Notes: generated by a model from the letters alone, not told the origin. Positions 1 to 8,528 are shown, counted from the stretch's first letter. The stretch is 64,000 nt of DNA from Bacteroides helcogenes P 36-108 (GCF_000186225.1 NC_014933.1:3782001-3846000); one strand, 5' to 3'. Made by a program: numbers and translations.

Positions 1-1934
1 AGAAAAAAGAGCTATCGGATGAGGATAAAGCCCGTTTGGAGGAACTGAAGAAGAAGAAAAAAGTAAAGGATGATGCTATATCTATTTTACGGGGTATTTC
101 CATCCGCATGCCGTTACTTGTCTATGGAGCCGACATCAAGGACGAGGACACGGAACTTACCATTGACAATTTCACTTCGCTTGTCGATTCTCAATCGTGG
201 GAAGAGTTTATGCCTCGTGGCGTTACCAAACAGAAGTTCAATACGTTCAAAAAATATTATGATCCTGAAATCTTTTCAGCCGCAGGCAAACGTATCCGTG
301 CGATGGCTCGTGCTGCCGATAAGCTGACGGTAGAGGAACGTATCTCACGAATAGCCTCAATATTTGCCACGTTCCGCAATCCTGACAAGGAAACGGTGCT
401 TACTCCGTGGCGAGTGGTGAACATGCACATGGGCGACTGTCTCGGAGGATTTTGTTTCTACAATGAAGATTATTCAGAGCCGATAGATGAGCCACGGTAT
501 ATTGACCACTCTGAAGTAACAGCCGATGTTTTTTCAACTGACAGTTGCTTGCTTGAAATAAATTCAAAGTCGGGACTCTATCCGCTCTATCTCGCCTACA
601 ACATTTATCGCACTCGACTGAAAAATGAAATGTTCTCCCCCGAAACACTTGAAGAGCATCAGGCGATATGGGACAAAGCAGTAGCTGAAAACATTTTTGT
701 CATCTGTAAAACACCAATGGCAAAATCAATCACACGTCGCACACTCATGGGATTTCGACAAGGCACAGTGAATATGTGGGCACCGGAAGACCTAATCAAC
801 AAAATCAAAAATCAACCCGAACTTTTCATCAAGAAAGTTCATTACTTAATAGGAAAGAACGTGAAAATTAATGCAATAGTAGGAAATCCACCGTATCAGG
901 ATATTCAATCTACGGATAAAGCTGGAATTAACACAGCTTTTGCGTCAGCTGTCTATCCTTTCTTTTTCGATGCTTGTATATCTCTGCATCCAAAGTACTT
1001 TTCTCTTATATCCCCAAGCCGTTGGATGACAAAAACAGGTCAAGGTATTTCTGATGTATGGGTAGATAAAATGATAAATAGTAATCATTTCATCACTCTT
1101 GTTGACTTCTACAATGCATTAGACTGTTTTAGTGGTGTTGAAATTAAAGGTGGCGTTAGCTATTCGCTCTTTAGCGAAGAATATTACGGAAAATGCCTTT
1201 TGAAAATGAATCAAAGTGGTAAACAGACAGCAATCAAAACATATCTTAATCCTGGAGAGGCGGGTATTGTAATTCGAGATTCAGAATTACTGAGCATGTT
1301 CTTGAAAGTAAAGGATATTGAAGGAGACAAGTATTCGTTTTCCAATTTTTCTAATCTTGTTAGTCCTCAACACTTTTACGACAAAGACGGCAAACTAACT
1401 ACAACGTGGCGTGGTTTTTCTTTGGAAAGAAGCGAGTCTGCTTCAATCAAATACTACTTGAATAAACAAGTAAATCCTATAGGGTATGCTTGGATTAGTT
1501 TCAGTAATATTCCCAAAAATCAAGATACTCTAAGCAAACACCGTGTTTATATCTCTAAAGCATACAATGGGGGTGATAATTTTCCTCATCAAATTATTGG
1601 TATGCCCTTCTACGGAGAGCCTAATAGTGTTTGTTCCCAAACTTATTTGGTCATAGGATATGATTGTAATAAACCGTCTTTAACTATTGAAGAATGCTCT
1701 AATATTATTAAATATATGAGAACTAAGTTTTTTCGTTCATTAGTTTTCATTAAGAAGAAAACTCAAGATAATCCGAGTAGTGTCTTTCGTTTCGTCCCTC
1801 TTCAAGACTTCACTTCAGATAGTGATATAGACTGGTCGCTGTCTGTTATCGACATCGACCGTCAGCTCTACGTTAAGTATTGTTTGACCGAGAACGAAAT
1901 CGCCTTCATCGAATCAATGATAAAGCCAATGTGA
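1..1934 (+). CDS. C-terminal part of a large restriction-modification protein with Eco57I-type N6-adenine methylase domain (5' end outside window)
   Basis: The reading frame is already open at base 3, so this is the C-terminal ~640 residues of a longer protein; no start codon is visible in the window. NPPY, the catalytic motif IV of N6-adenine DNA methyltransferases, is at 885-896 (NPPYQ). Downstream residues resemble the methylase core followed by a target-recognition region. The part before the motif, including a run reading LTPWRVVNMHMGDCLGG, resembles the coupler found in large single-chain restriction enzymes where a DEAD-type helicase precedes the methylase. The helicase and any nuclease domain would lie left of the window, so their presence is inferred. 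The probable role is self versus foreign DNA discrimination by adenine methylation with ATP-driven cleavage. It is convergent with the ATPase-HNH pair and shares a terminator-like hairpin with it. A lone type IIG enzyme is the alternative. Confidence 0.8.
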   Translation, partial: KKELSDEDKARLEELKKKKKVKDDAISILRGISIRMPLLVYGADIKDEDTELTIDNFTSLVDSQSWEEFMPRGVTKQKFNTFKKYYDPEIFSAAGKRIRAMARAADKLTVEERISRIASIFATFRNPDKETVLTPWRVVNMHMGDCLGGFCFYNEDYSEPIDEPRYIDHSEVTADVFSTDSCLLEINSKSGLYPLYLAYNIYRTRLKNEMFSPETLEEHQAIWDKAVAENIFVICKTPMAKSITRRTLMGFRQGTVNMWAPEDLINKIKNQPELFIKKVHYLIGKNVKINAIVGNPPYQDIQSTDKAGINTAFASAVYPFFFDACISLHPKYFSLISPSRWMTKTGQGISDVWVDKMINSNHFITLVDFYNALDCFSGVEIKGGVSYSLFSEEYYGKCLLKMNQSGKQTAIKTYLNPGEAGIVIRDSELLSMFLKVKDIEGDKYSFSNFSNLVSPQHFYDKDGKLTTTWRGFSLERSESASIKYYLNKQVNPIGYAWISFSNIPKNQDTLSKHRVYISKAYNGGDNFPHQIIGMPFYGEPNSVCSQTYLVIGYDCNKPSLTIEECSNIIKYMRTKFFRSLVFIKKKTQDNPSSVFRFVPLQDFTSDSDIDWSLSVIDIDRQLYVKYCLTENEIAFIESMIKPM

Positions 1935-1939
1935 AATCA

Positions 1940-1969
1940 AGGCTGTCTAACAAGTTTTTTAGGTAGCCT
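1940..1969. terminator. Hairpin between convergent genes
   Basis: Arms 1940-1950 and 1959-1969 pair at 9 of 11 positions, with a T-run (1955-1960) in loop and arm. It lies between the stop codons of the methylase gene and the minus-strand HNH gene, where a two-way terminator is expected. Confidence 0.5.
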
Positions 1970-1977
1970 CATATAGC

Positions 1978-2847
1978 TCAACCACTAAGGCTTTTTAATT
2001 GATTTATAATATCTAAGGTCATCTTGGATAACGGTCTGTCAGACAATTGATTTTCATCCAAGTAATTGCCCCATATTATTCTATCTATTTGTTCGTCTGT
2101 TACTCCCAAATCAATAAATGACATCTTTAAATCATTATAATACCCCTTCTGGTTGGCAATAGATTTCATTGCTATTTCATACGCATAATCCTTATGCTTT
2201 TTATATAGTTCATCCAGAGCAAATGCTTGAATATTCTTTTTACATCTGTCATCTGACTCAAACTTAATTTCCCAATCTGTATTTTTTAATATACAATTTA
2301 ATGGCGAATCTATTGTTAATTTTCCATTATTTTGGAATCCTTCTATATATGGATTTATTTCTATTTGTTCTTCTCCTTTTGCTTTGTTGCATGTAGGGCA
2401 ACATGGAATAAGATTATAAAATGATAGGGCTAAATATGGGTAACTGCTTTTACTGTAAAAGTGGTCAAACTGAGCACTAACTTTACGATTGTTATCTGCA
2501 CCAAATATATATTGCCGATTACAGTATGGGCAAACATTTATGTTTAAAGAATCAAGAATCTCATGTAAAATTTCTTTTCGTACTTTTTCATATTGTCCAA
2601 TCATATATTTTTTAAAATAGCTCCAATCTCCTGCTTCATAATCTATATAAGGAAAGCGTTCATTGAACGATGCAATTTCTTTGTTTAAACTCAATGGAGG
2701 ACATAATACTAGTTCCTCGAATTTACGTTCATTAAACACATAAGCCAGATACGGATTATCTCTTTTGAGATGCCTCTTCATATTTACTATAGAGTCAGCA
2801 TAATAATTACTAACTTGCAGTATATTAGATTTTTCTATTTTAATCAT
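1978..2847 (-). CDS. HNH endonuclease, partner of the adjacent ATPase (Septu PtuB-like)
   Basis: A 289-residue protein with a Cys-rich HNH fold near residues 108-155: a CPYC knuckle, then the histidine of QFDHFYSK, an asparagine in SFYNLIPCC, and a second knuckle CCPTCNKAKG. This arrangement matches HNH nucleases such as the TIGR02646-like nucleases of Septu and retron-Ec78 systems. The predicted role is metal-dependent nucleic acid cleavage when released or activated by the ATPase. The start codon overlaps the upstream ATPase stop by one base (TAATG), so translation is coupled and the two products probably form a complex. No reverse transcriptase gene is nearby, so a Septu-like two-gene module fits better than a retron. 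Assignment to PtuB rests on domain type and gene order, not on alignment. Confidence 0.8.
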   Translation of the reverse strand: MIKIEKSNILQVSNYYADSIVNMKRHLKRDNPYLAYVFNERKFEELVLCPPLSLNKEIASFNERFPYIDYEAGDWSYFKKYMIGQYEKVRKEILHEILDSLNINVCPYCNRQYIFGADNNRKVSAQFDHFYSKSSYPYLALSFYNLIPCCPTCNKAKGEEQIEINPYIEGFQNNGKLTIDSPLNCILKNTDWEIKFESDDRCKKNIQAFALDELYKKHKDYAYEIAMKSIANQKGYYNDLKMSFIDLGVTDEQIDRIIWGNYLDENQLSDRPLSKMTLDIINQLKSLSG

Positions 2848-4610
2848 TACTTATTGTCTTCAAGTTTTGCCAATTCTTCTTTTAATAACGAAACTCGTTT
2901 TTCATTAGATAGAGTTTTTCGTTTGATATCATATTTTTGTAACAAGATATTACGGATTATAGGTTCTCCTATTCTGTAGATATCGTCAAGTATATTGTCA
3001 TTAATTTGCCCTGAGTCTATTTGTTTATGTATTACTTCAATCTTATGTTTTGCAAATTCTCCAATTGGCACTCCATCAAGAAAAAAGCTATTATTATATA
3101 AGGTGTGTATGTTTGCCGCAAATGTCTCCTTAAAAGTTAGTTCATTACAAACCCTGCTTGTTCCATCAGGGTTTTTGTTGATAAAAACAACATTTCTGCG
3201 TGGTATGTCAGACAATAATATTGGAGAGTGTGTAGTTAAAATTATCTGGAATTTAACTTTAGGAAAGTATACATATAATAAATCCAATAGCAAACTTATA
3301 AATTTTTGTTGCCATTCAGGGTGAAGTTGCAAATCTGGCTCATCAAGCAATATAATAATGGTTTTGCCATCGAATTTGTTGTCGCAAATAATCTTATTAA
3401 TGTTCGCATTATGGAGTTCACCTTGTTTATTAAAAATCACACCCATTAGACGTGATACAAATGTATATATAGCTCTTTCGCCAGAAGAAATGCCTAAATT
3501 GATAACTATTTGGGCATTTGAAACACTCTCTCCTATGGTCCCAAAAGAAGCATACGGTGCCATAGGAATATAATTGTAATAGCAGTATAGAGCTGTTATA
3601 AATGCCTGAGTAATAGATTCTATTCTAATACTACAGCTAAATTCATAATACCCTTTTCTCAGTCCACTTAAACTTTCTTCAGTGTATTTAATATCGCTAG
3701 AATCATAAAGTTGACAAAGTGTATCGAAAATATTTGGTCTATAATATTCTCCGTTGTTAAGATGTAAAAGTACATCTTCAAATGTTGTTTTATTATCCCA
3801 TTTTTCAGGAAACTGCTGATTAGACAGAAATACCTGAGTTAGTATAAACTTTTTTAATCTGTTTTTAAATCCATTATTAGACAAATCTTGTGTCAATGCT
3901 TTATATGTTGGGTGTTGTGGTTGTATGTCTGAAAAATAAAGTAGTTTTAGCTCAAAATAGTCTGGCAATTTGATTGATTCAAAGATAGTATGCTTCTGCT
4001 CATGTGAGTAAATAAACAACAACAATAATCTAAATAAATCGTTAGTTTGCATTATGTCAACTTCTGACATACGAGCATATTCCGGTTCATGCGTTAATCG
4101 ACTTGATGACTGTCGAAGAGTATAGGAATTTGAAATGTCCTCAAATTTCACATAATGAGAATTCCTGTTTGATAAAGTTCTATCTATTGTTGGTGAATAA
4201 AAAGTGACAAATGTATCATTGATATGTTCTTCAAATTCAGAGTTTAATGGAGATCCGAATCTCTCGAATTGAATCACATTAAATGTGAATCTATAATTAG
4301 AAAGCTGTTTTGGAATATTTGAATATATACGACCATTATGCTTGTAAAACATAAAGGCTCCACCTTGACCACACAACGCCTTTATTATGCAGTCAAGTAG
4401 ATTGGTCTTTCCTGAACCATTCTTTCCAACTACTGCTGTAATATTGACAATATTTTGTCCAAACCAACCATTATATAGAGAATCACTTTTTACCATGTGA
4501 AAAGTCTTTAATTCTGGCTGATATGAAAATTTATAATTGGGAGAGAAATTGTACTCACACCCTTTAATATTACGTTTGTCGTCTGAGATATAGATATATA
4601 ATAGTTCCAT
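2847..4610 (-). CDS. AAA/ABC-type ATPase of a two-gene defence module (Septu PtuA-like)
   Basis: A 587-residue ATPase of the SMC/ABC-like AAA class. It has Walker A at residues ~61-70 (VVGKNGSGKTNLLD), an ABC-signature-like segment (SSGERAIYTFVSRL) in the second half, Walker B with D-loop region (IIILLDEPDLQLHPEW) and a switch histidine (LTTHSPILLSD). The long divergent middle region is typical of sensor ATPases in phage defence. It lies directly upstream of, and overlaps by one base, the HNH nuclease gene, the order seen in Septu (PtuA-PtuB). The N-terminus is unusual: the Walker A is preceded by about 60 residues rather than the ~30 of common PtuA proteins, so this may be a divergent branch. 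No TAnnTTTG box lies in the 74 bp upstream, so it probably depends on the rloA-type promoter. Confidence 0.8.
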   Translation of the reverse strand: MELLYIYISDDKRNIKGCEYNFSPNYKFSYQPELKTFHMVKSDSLYNGWFGQNIVNITAVVGKNGSGKTNLLDCIIKALCGQGGAFMFYKHNGRIYSNIPKQLSNYRFTFNVIQFERFGSPLNSEFEEHINDTFVTFYSPTIDRTLSNRNSHYVKFEDISNSYTLRQSSSRLTHEPEYARMSEVDIMQTNDLFRLLLLFIYSHEQKHTIFESIKLPDYFELKLLYFSDIQPQHPTYKALTQDLSNNGFKNRLKKFILTQVFLSNQQFPEKWDNKTTFEDVLLHLNNGEYYRPNIFDTLCQLYDSSDIKYTEESLSGLRKGYYEFSCSIRIESITQAFITALYCYYNYIPMAPYASFGTIGESVSNAQIVINLGISSGERAIYTFVSRLMGVIFNKQGELHNANINKIICDNKFDGKTIIILLDEPDLQLHPEWQQKFISLLLDLLYVYFPKVKFQIILTTHSPILLSDIPRRNVVFINKNPDGTSRVCNELTFKETFAANIHTLYNNSFFLDGVPIGEFAKHKIEVIHKQIDSGQINDNILDDIYRIGEPIIRNILLQKYDIKRKTLSNEKRVSLLKEELAKLEDNK

Positions 4611-4684
4611 AAAATTATTTTTATTATTTCAATCATCCTATCAGAAAAGCAAATTCTATTATTGAAACTGTGACATGCTCTATT

Positions 4685-5287
4685 TTACATATTATCAAAC
4701 AACTTTATTACCTTGTGTACTTCCGAATATGCTTTCAAATCTTCAGGAGATTCCTTGCATAGCTGGCACAACTTTTCGGAATTTGAAATTGCTCGTTCCA
4801 AATCACCATTCTCTGTTAAATATTTATAGAGGTTGGTGCGTATGAAATATCGTTTCGTCTTTTCATATCCTGGCATATACTTCTGTAGTTCGGGAAGAAG
4901 TTGGTCATAACTCTCATATCGCCGACAGACTACATTTGGCAGGAAGTGTAACAAAAACCAAAATTCCGTACATGGATTCGTTTCCACAAACATAACTTTA
5001 CCTGCATATTTCTTTTTCCAATACTCTTTCTTTGCTCGCTGATACAACTGCATTTCAGATGGATACTGTAATAGCCTATCCATATCAAATAGGCATACAA
5101 TATAATCATATTGCTTGCTCAAGTATGATTCTACTAGTTTCAGAATATGATTGATGTCACTATGTTGCGGAAAATCAGGCGCAACCTTGAAAGGATAGCG
5201 ACAGGCAATCCTCAAAGAGTCGAAATAGAACCATTCTGTTTCTCCTTCGCCAATGATAGCGATACTTTTTGTTACTGTTCGCCGCAT
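4685..5287 (-). CDS. RloB-like protein (AbiLii-type TOPRIM-like effector)
   Basis: A 200-residue protein that starts with a short strand and an acidic motif (SIAIIGEGETEWFYFDSL), followed by an acidic DMD segment (CLFDMDRL) and a conserved NPCTEFWFLLHF stretch. This order is characteristic of the RloB family (PF13707), whose acidic motifs resemble a TOPRIM nuclease site. RloB proteins are encoded beside AAA15 ATPases (RloA) in restriction-linked regions, and the lactococcal AbiL abortive-infection pair is a member of the same arrangement. Here the ATPase gene ends four bases upstream of this start, so the two are one unit. The likely role is an abortive or nuclease effector controlled by the ATPase; the biochemical activity is inferred. 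Confidence 0.82.
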   Translation of the reverse strand: MRRTVTKSIAIIGEGETEWFYFDSLRIACRYPFKVAPDFPQHSDINHILKLVESYLSKQYDYIVCLFDMDRLLQYPSEMQLYQRAKKEYWKKKYAGKVMFVETNPCTEFWFLLHFLPNVVCRRYESYDQLLPELQKYMPGYEKTKRYFIRTNLYKYLTENGDLERAISNSEKLCQLCKESPEDLKAYSEVHKVIKLFDNM

Positions 5288-5291
5288 ATTA

Positions 5292-6590
5292 TTAGTTGTT
5301 TAAGTCTATGTACTGACTGCCAAGAAACGGTAACTTTACTAACTTTCCCTGCTTGTAAGCATTGTATGGGGAAAGATTCTTGTGCAATCCCAAGTTAGAA
5401 AGCCGTACTATTTTAGTTTCGCCAAGCTCGTCTTTATCTGTAAACCATATCGTATCACGACGAATGAAATCTTCATTGAGAAGATTGATGTCGTGCGTTG
5501 TCAGCAGCATCTGGGAGGTTCCATTGCTATTTGCCAAGAAAACTTTCAGAAAATATGCCAGCAGTTCATAATGGATGCTTGTTTCCACCTCATCAATAGG
5601 CACAAACCGATTTGTTTTTAATAGGAAATTCAAAATAACAGCCAATCCCATAAATCGCATAGTACCGTTGGATTCATAATCTTCAGACAAGTCATATAAA
5701 CTATCTCCGGCTTTGTGCTTGAATGTCAATTCAGCATTTGTGATTTTACCCTTCTTAAGCATTTCAGCTTTAGCTTCATTTTCAATAGGAGCGTTCTGAA
5801 TCAGTTGCTCCAATTCCGGAGTAATCAATTCTTCTTCTTCGTTTAAGACAACGTCTTCTATATTGAAATCAGAAGCTTTCAGGAAGTTTAAAATGAATTT
5901 CTTCAAATCTCCTGTCTCATCATTATTCAATCGAGATTTTATATATCCTGATAGCAACATACCGGGAGCTAACACATCCTTTACTTGTTTTGCAAAATAG
6001 TCGTACACATCATTCAACCTTGTCCGTTCTACGTTACTTTTACCAAATGCGGCAAGCACACTGCAATTATTGATAGTGTTACCAGAAATAACATCCTGAC
6101 TCTTTTTGGTCATTTTAAGATTTGCTCCAAACTCTATGGTAGTAGAATCCGTCGTAGCATCATAACTGCGGCTATACAGTTTAGTCGGACGAATAGAGTC
6201 ATAAACAATCAGTGTTTCGGAATATATATATATGGAATTCAATTCAAAGCTGAGGACATACTTCGATTGATTGATATAGAATGTCATTGACATCTTCGTC
6301 TTTTCATTCCTTGAAGTGTCATCCAACATAAAAGGAATAACCTTTGTTGCCTCATTCCGATCCTTAGGCATTCTCAAAACCAATAATCTAAAGAATTCGA
6401 TGGCATTTAATATATTTGTTTTACCAGAAGCGTTAGCGCCATATATAATTCCAACTTTTAGCAATCTAACCCCATCTTTAATTTCATACGAATATTCATC
6501 AGACATAAAAGTGTCTGTCGAAGGTTCAAAACTTATTTTTTGAGCCGATTTAATGGAGAAAAAATTCTCAATATTGAACTCTGCTATCAT
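5292..6590 (-). CDS. RloA-like AAA15 family ATPase (AbiLi-type)
   Basis: A 432-residue ATPase beginning MIAEFNIENFFSIKSAQKIS, the usual N-terminal strand of AAA15/OLD-like ATPases. Walker A is IIYGANASGKTNIL; a late Walker B-like VPIDEVETSIHYELL and a switch LLTTHDINLL complete the fold. An in-frame ATG 99 bases further upstream exists, but a TATCTTTG -7 box (6620-6627, minus strand) lies between the two, so the start at 6590 is preferred and leaves a leader of about 23 nt. It heads a cluster of four minus-strand genes (this ATPase, RloB-like, second ATPase, HNH). The predicted role is the sensor or regulator of an RloAB/AbiL-like anti-phage system. Confidence 0.83.
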   Translation of the reverse strand: MIAEFNIENFFSIKSAQKISFEPSTDTFMSDEYSYEIKDGVRLLKVGIIYGANASGKTNILNAIEFFRLLVLRMPKDRNEATKVIPFMLDDTSRNEKTKMSMTFYINQSKYVLSFELNSIYIYSETLIVYDSIRPTKLYSRSYDATTDSTTIEFGANLKMTKKSQDVISGNTINNCSVLAAFGKSNVERTRLNDVYDYFAKQVKDVLAPGMLLSGYIKSRLNNDETGDLKKFILNFLKASDFNIEDVVLNEEEELITPELEQLIQNAPIENEAKAEMLKKGKITNAELTFKHKAGDSLYDLSEDYESNGTMRFMGLAVILNFLLKTNRFVPIDEVETSIHYELLAYFLKVFLANSNGTSQMLLTTHDINLLNEDFIRRDTIWFTDKDELGETKIVRLSNLGLHKNLSPYNAYKQGKLVKLPFLGSQYIDLNN

Positions 6591-6619
6591 AATCGTTGAA
6601 TTTATTAAAATGTATGGCA

Positions 6620-6627
6620 CAAAGATA
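6620..6627 (-). promoter_or_regulatory. -7 promoter element of the four-gene defence operon
   Basis: Minus-strand TATCTTTG fits the Bacteroides -7 consensus TAnnTTTG. It lies 29 bases before the chosen ATG of the RloA-like gene and is the only such box I see upstream of the four co-directional defence genes. Confidence 0.6.
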
Positions 6628-6690
6628 TGAACAAAAACCAATAGTAGCAAATTATAAATGCGATTTTTGTATATTATTTCCGATAACAAA

Positions 6691-7397
6691 CAATATAATC
6701 ACAAAAAAAGCTATTATAAACCACGAAAAAAAATAGCTGTAATCAGTTTGGCTTGATTTTTTCTGTGATGGTCGGTATTGTGCAACAATAAAATATCCAA
6801 AGTACAACGATTAATTAAACTAATTCACTACCTTTGCACACAAGAAATCATCCACATATCAATGCGCAGAATAAAGAAGTGCAAAGGTGGAGCGATAGCG
6901 GGAGATTGCTTCTTTGCTAATTCATAAATATAAAGATATTCAGCCACTTAGCGAATTTATTCGATTCCTGGTGGCACCACAAAACAAAGTCATCCTCACT
7001 TGAAATCCATTGAAATACAGTTATTTCAATGGATTCTTCTTTTTCGCCCATATACAAATTCACACAGATTTGAGCATCTGGAAGTTTCCCATTCGGTGGT
7101 TTTCCAGAGTCCCTCAAAAAAGCCATCGAAATCATCATATTTCACTTATTTTCAATAATTTGCGCTATTCATTTTCGGGAGCAAAAGCATACTTTTGCAT
7201 ATCTGCTTGAGCGTAATGAAGAAAATGGAATAAAGAAAATCGGAAGCTTTATTTTTCTTGGCAAATACTCCACCTAAAGGGTAATCCAAATGGTTGTCCA
7301 AAAGGGAATCGGTAGTTTTCAGAACCGCACGTCTTCAAAAACGACTGATTTTTTGCTTCCAGATTCTCCAAACCACCTTCAAGTTGACAAAATAAAA
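6691..7397. other. Gene-poor strip with several hairpins at the right edge of the defence island
   Basis: No convincing gene. Short ORFs here (for example minus 6917-7138) match nothing I recognise. Perfect hairpins are at 7004-7017/7022-7035 (14-bp arms, 4-nt loop, followed on the plus strand by CTTCTTTTTC) and 7181-7187/7192-7198. A longer-range inverted pair is at 6830-6839/6879-6888. A plus-strand TACCTTTG box is at 6829-6836. The strip could be a non-coding RNA locus or a scar of island insertion; neither is proven. Confidence 0.4.
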
Positions 7398-7453
7398 CGC
7401 AACTATATACTTTATTATACACAATCATTAGTATAATAAAGTATATAGTTGCG
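7398..7453. repeat. Perfect 23-bp inverted repeat with 10-nt spacer
   Basis: The left arm is 7398-7420, the spacer 7421-7430 and the right arm 7431-7453; the arms are exact reverse complements and very AT-rich apart from their outer CGC/GCG. It starts 12 bases beyond the msrA stop codon on the minus strand, so it may serve as its terminator, but its length, perfection and low GC are unusual for one. A small mobile-element remnant or island boundary is an alternative. Confidence 0.7.
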
Positions 7454-7465
7454 ACAAGATATCCA

Positions 7466-8077
7466 TTATTTACTTCTTTTCATTTTTGCCTTGCGCGCCA
7501 CATCAAACAGTGCAGGATTAATATGGCAATATCCTCCCGGATTCTTGTCCAGATAATTCTGATGATAGTCTTCGGCAGGATAGAAGTTTTCCAAAGCCTT
7601 TATCTCCACAACCAACGGGCGAGTATAGCCGGCAGACAGACGTTTCACTGTTTCCTTTATGACAGGCAGATCGACAGCATCCGTATAATAAATACCCGTA
7701 CGGTATTGTGTTCCCCTGTCACCTCCTTGTTTATTCAAGCTGGTAGGGTCAATTGTTTTAAAAAAGAGATCGATAAGAAAAGGCAAATCCGCTTTTTCGG
7801 GATCATATTGCACTTTTACCGTTTCGGCAAACCCGGTGGTTCCTGTACATACTTGCTGATATGTAGGACTGACAACATTACCGTTTGCATAACCTACTTG
7901 AGTTTTCTCCACTCCGTCTATTTGCTTCAGGAAATGTTCCGTCCCCCAAAAGCATCCTCCTGCCAGATAAATTTCTTTCATTGGTTTCGTTTCTTTTTTT
8001 CTTCCTGCCTGCTCCTCCGCCAACTTGCCAATGCATGACAGGCATAATACTGCAACAATAAGTATAAACTGCTTCAT
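7466..8077 (-). CDS. msrA: Peptide-methionine (S)-S-oxide reductase MsrA, exported
   Basis: Reduces the S-epimer of methionine sulfoxide in proteins. The catalytic motif GGCFWGTEHF with its nucleophilic cysteine is at residues ~41-50, and the C-terminal EDYHQNYLDKNPGGYC segment is also typical of MsrA. The first ~20 residues form a hydrophobic signal peptide ending near LSC, so the enzyme is probably exported to the periplasm, perhaps as a lipoprotein, although the lipobox is not canonical. The length of 203 residues is the usual MsrA domain plus a leader. It is transcribed alone, away from the defence island, and marks the return to chromosomal backbone. Confidence 0.93.
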   Translation of the reverse strand: MKQFILIVAVLCLSCIGKLAEEQAGRKKETKPMKEIYLAGGCFWGTEHFLKQIDGVEKTQVGYANGNVVSPTYQQVCTGTTGFAETVKVQYDPEKADLPFLIDLFFKTIDPTSLNKQGGDRGTQYRTGIYYTDAVDLPVIKETVKRLSAGYTRPLVVEIKALENFYPAEDYHQNYLDKNPGGYCHINPALFDVARKAKMKRSK

Positions 8078-8172
8078 AATCTTCGGGTATTACATAAGCT
8101 AAAAACTAATCCTTGAATATGGAACTGATTAGATAACAACGAAAGCCGTATTATGGTTGACAGAAAAAACAA

Positions 8173-8208
8173 AAAAGGCACTGCTACCTGAATGTGCAGT
8201 GCCTTATA
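8173..8208. terminator. Bidirectional hairpin terminator between the monooxygenase gene and msrA
   Basis: Arms 8175-8184 and 8196-8205 are a perfect 10-bp GC-rich stem (AAGGCACTGC) flanked by an A-run on the left, giving a U-run for minus-strand transcripts leaving the small monooxygenase gene. Confidence 0.75.
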
Positions 8209-8219
8209 ATAATGATGTA

Positions 8220-8501
8220 TCAAAAAGTAAATTTCTCAAGTTTCATGGAAGCCAGTCCTTGTATTTTGGGAACCAATGTCACAAAATGGGTTGCCTTTTC
8301 ATGGGCAGCTAAGGCCTCTGCATCTTTCCATGTCTCACAAATCATAAGCACATCATTGCGGATTGCACTCTCAAAAATATCATAAGCAATGCAACCATTA
8401 TCTTTCAAGGAACATGCAACCAATTCCTTGGCAGCGTCCAGCACAGCAGCACGGTTCTCCGTACTTACTTGAATAAAAACATTCAGTCTAATCATATTCA
8501 T
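8220..8501 (-). CDS. Antibiotic biosynthesis monooxygenase (ABM) family small protein
   Basis: A 93-residue protein with the one-domain ferredoxin-like ABM fold. It has an N-terminal strand (MIRLNVFIQV), a helix with an AAVLDAAKEL stretch, a central GCIAYDIFES, and a second half carrying ICETWKDAEALAAHEKATHF, the ETWxDxxAxxxH pattern of YgiN-like quinol monooxygenases. These small cytoplasmic enzymes work as dimers on quinol-like or aromatic substrates; the actual substrate cannot be read from the sequence. Two starts are possible, ATG at 8501 or two codons later at 8495. A minus-strand TAAATTTG box (8521-8528) lies 20-26 bases upstream. Confidence 0.85.
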   Translation of the reverse strand: MNMIRLNVFIQVSTENRAAVLDAAKELVACSLKDNGCIAYDIFESAIRNDVLMICETWKDAEALAAHEKATHFVTLVPKIQGLASMKLEKFTF

Positions 8502-8520
8502 GCAATTTTTAAGTATGCCG

Positions 8521-8528
8521 CAAATTTA
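8521..8528 (-). promoter_or_regulatory. -7 element of the ABM monooxygenase gene
   Basis: Minus-strand TAAATTTG, matching TAnnTTTG, 19 bases before the ATG. Confidence 0.5.

Noticed and set aside
1978..4610. Retron Ec78-type system
   Set aside because: The ATPase-HNH pair would fit, but no reverse transcriptase or msr-msd-like region is present beside it.
6829..6838. CTnDOT-like attachment core (GTAnnTTTGC) at the island edge
   Set aside because: The first base is C rather than G and TAnnTTTG boxes are common promoters here; too weak to call an attachment site.
6917..7210. Two short overlapping frames on opposite strands in the island-edge strip
   Set aside because: They cover a perfect hairpin, which explains their pseudo-symmetric residues; no family match.
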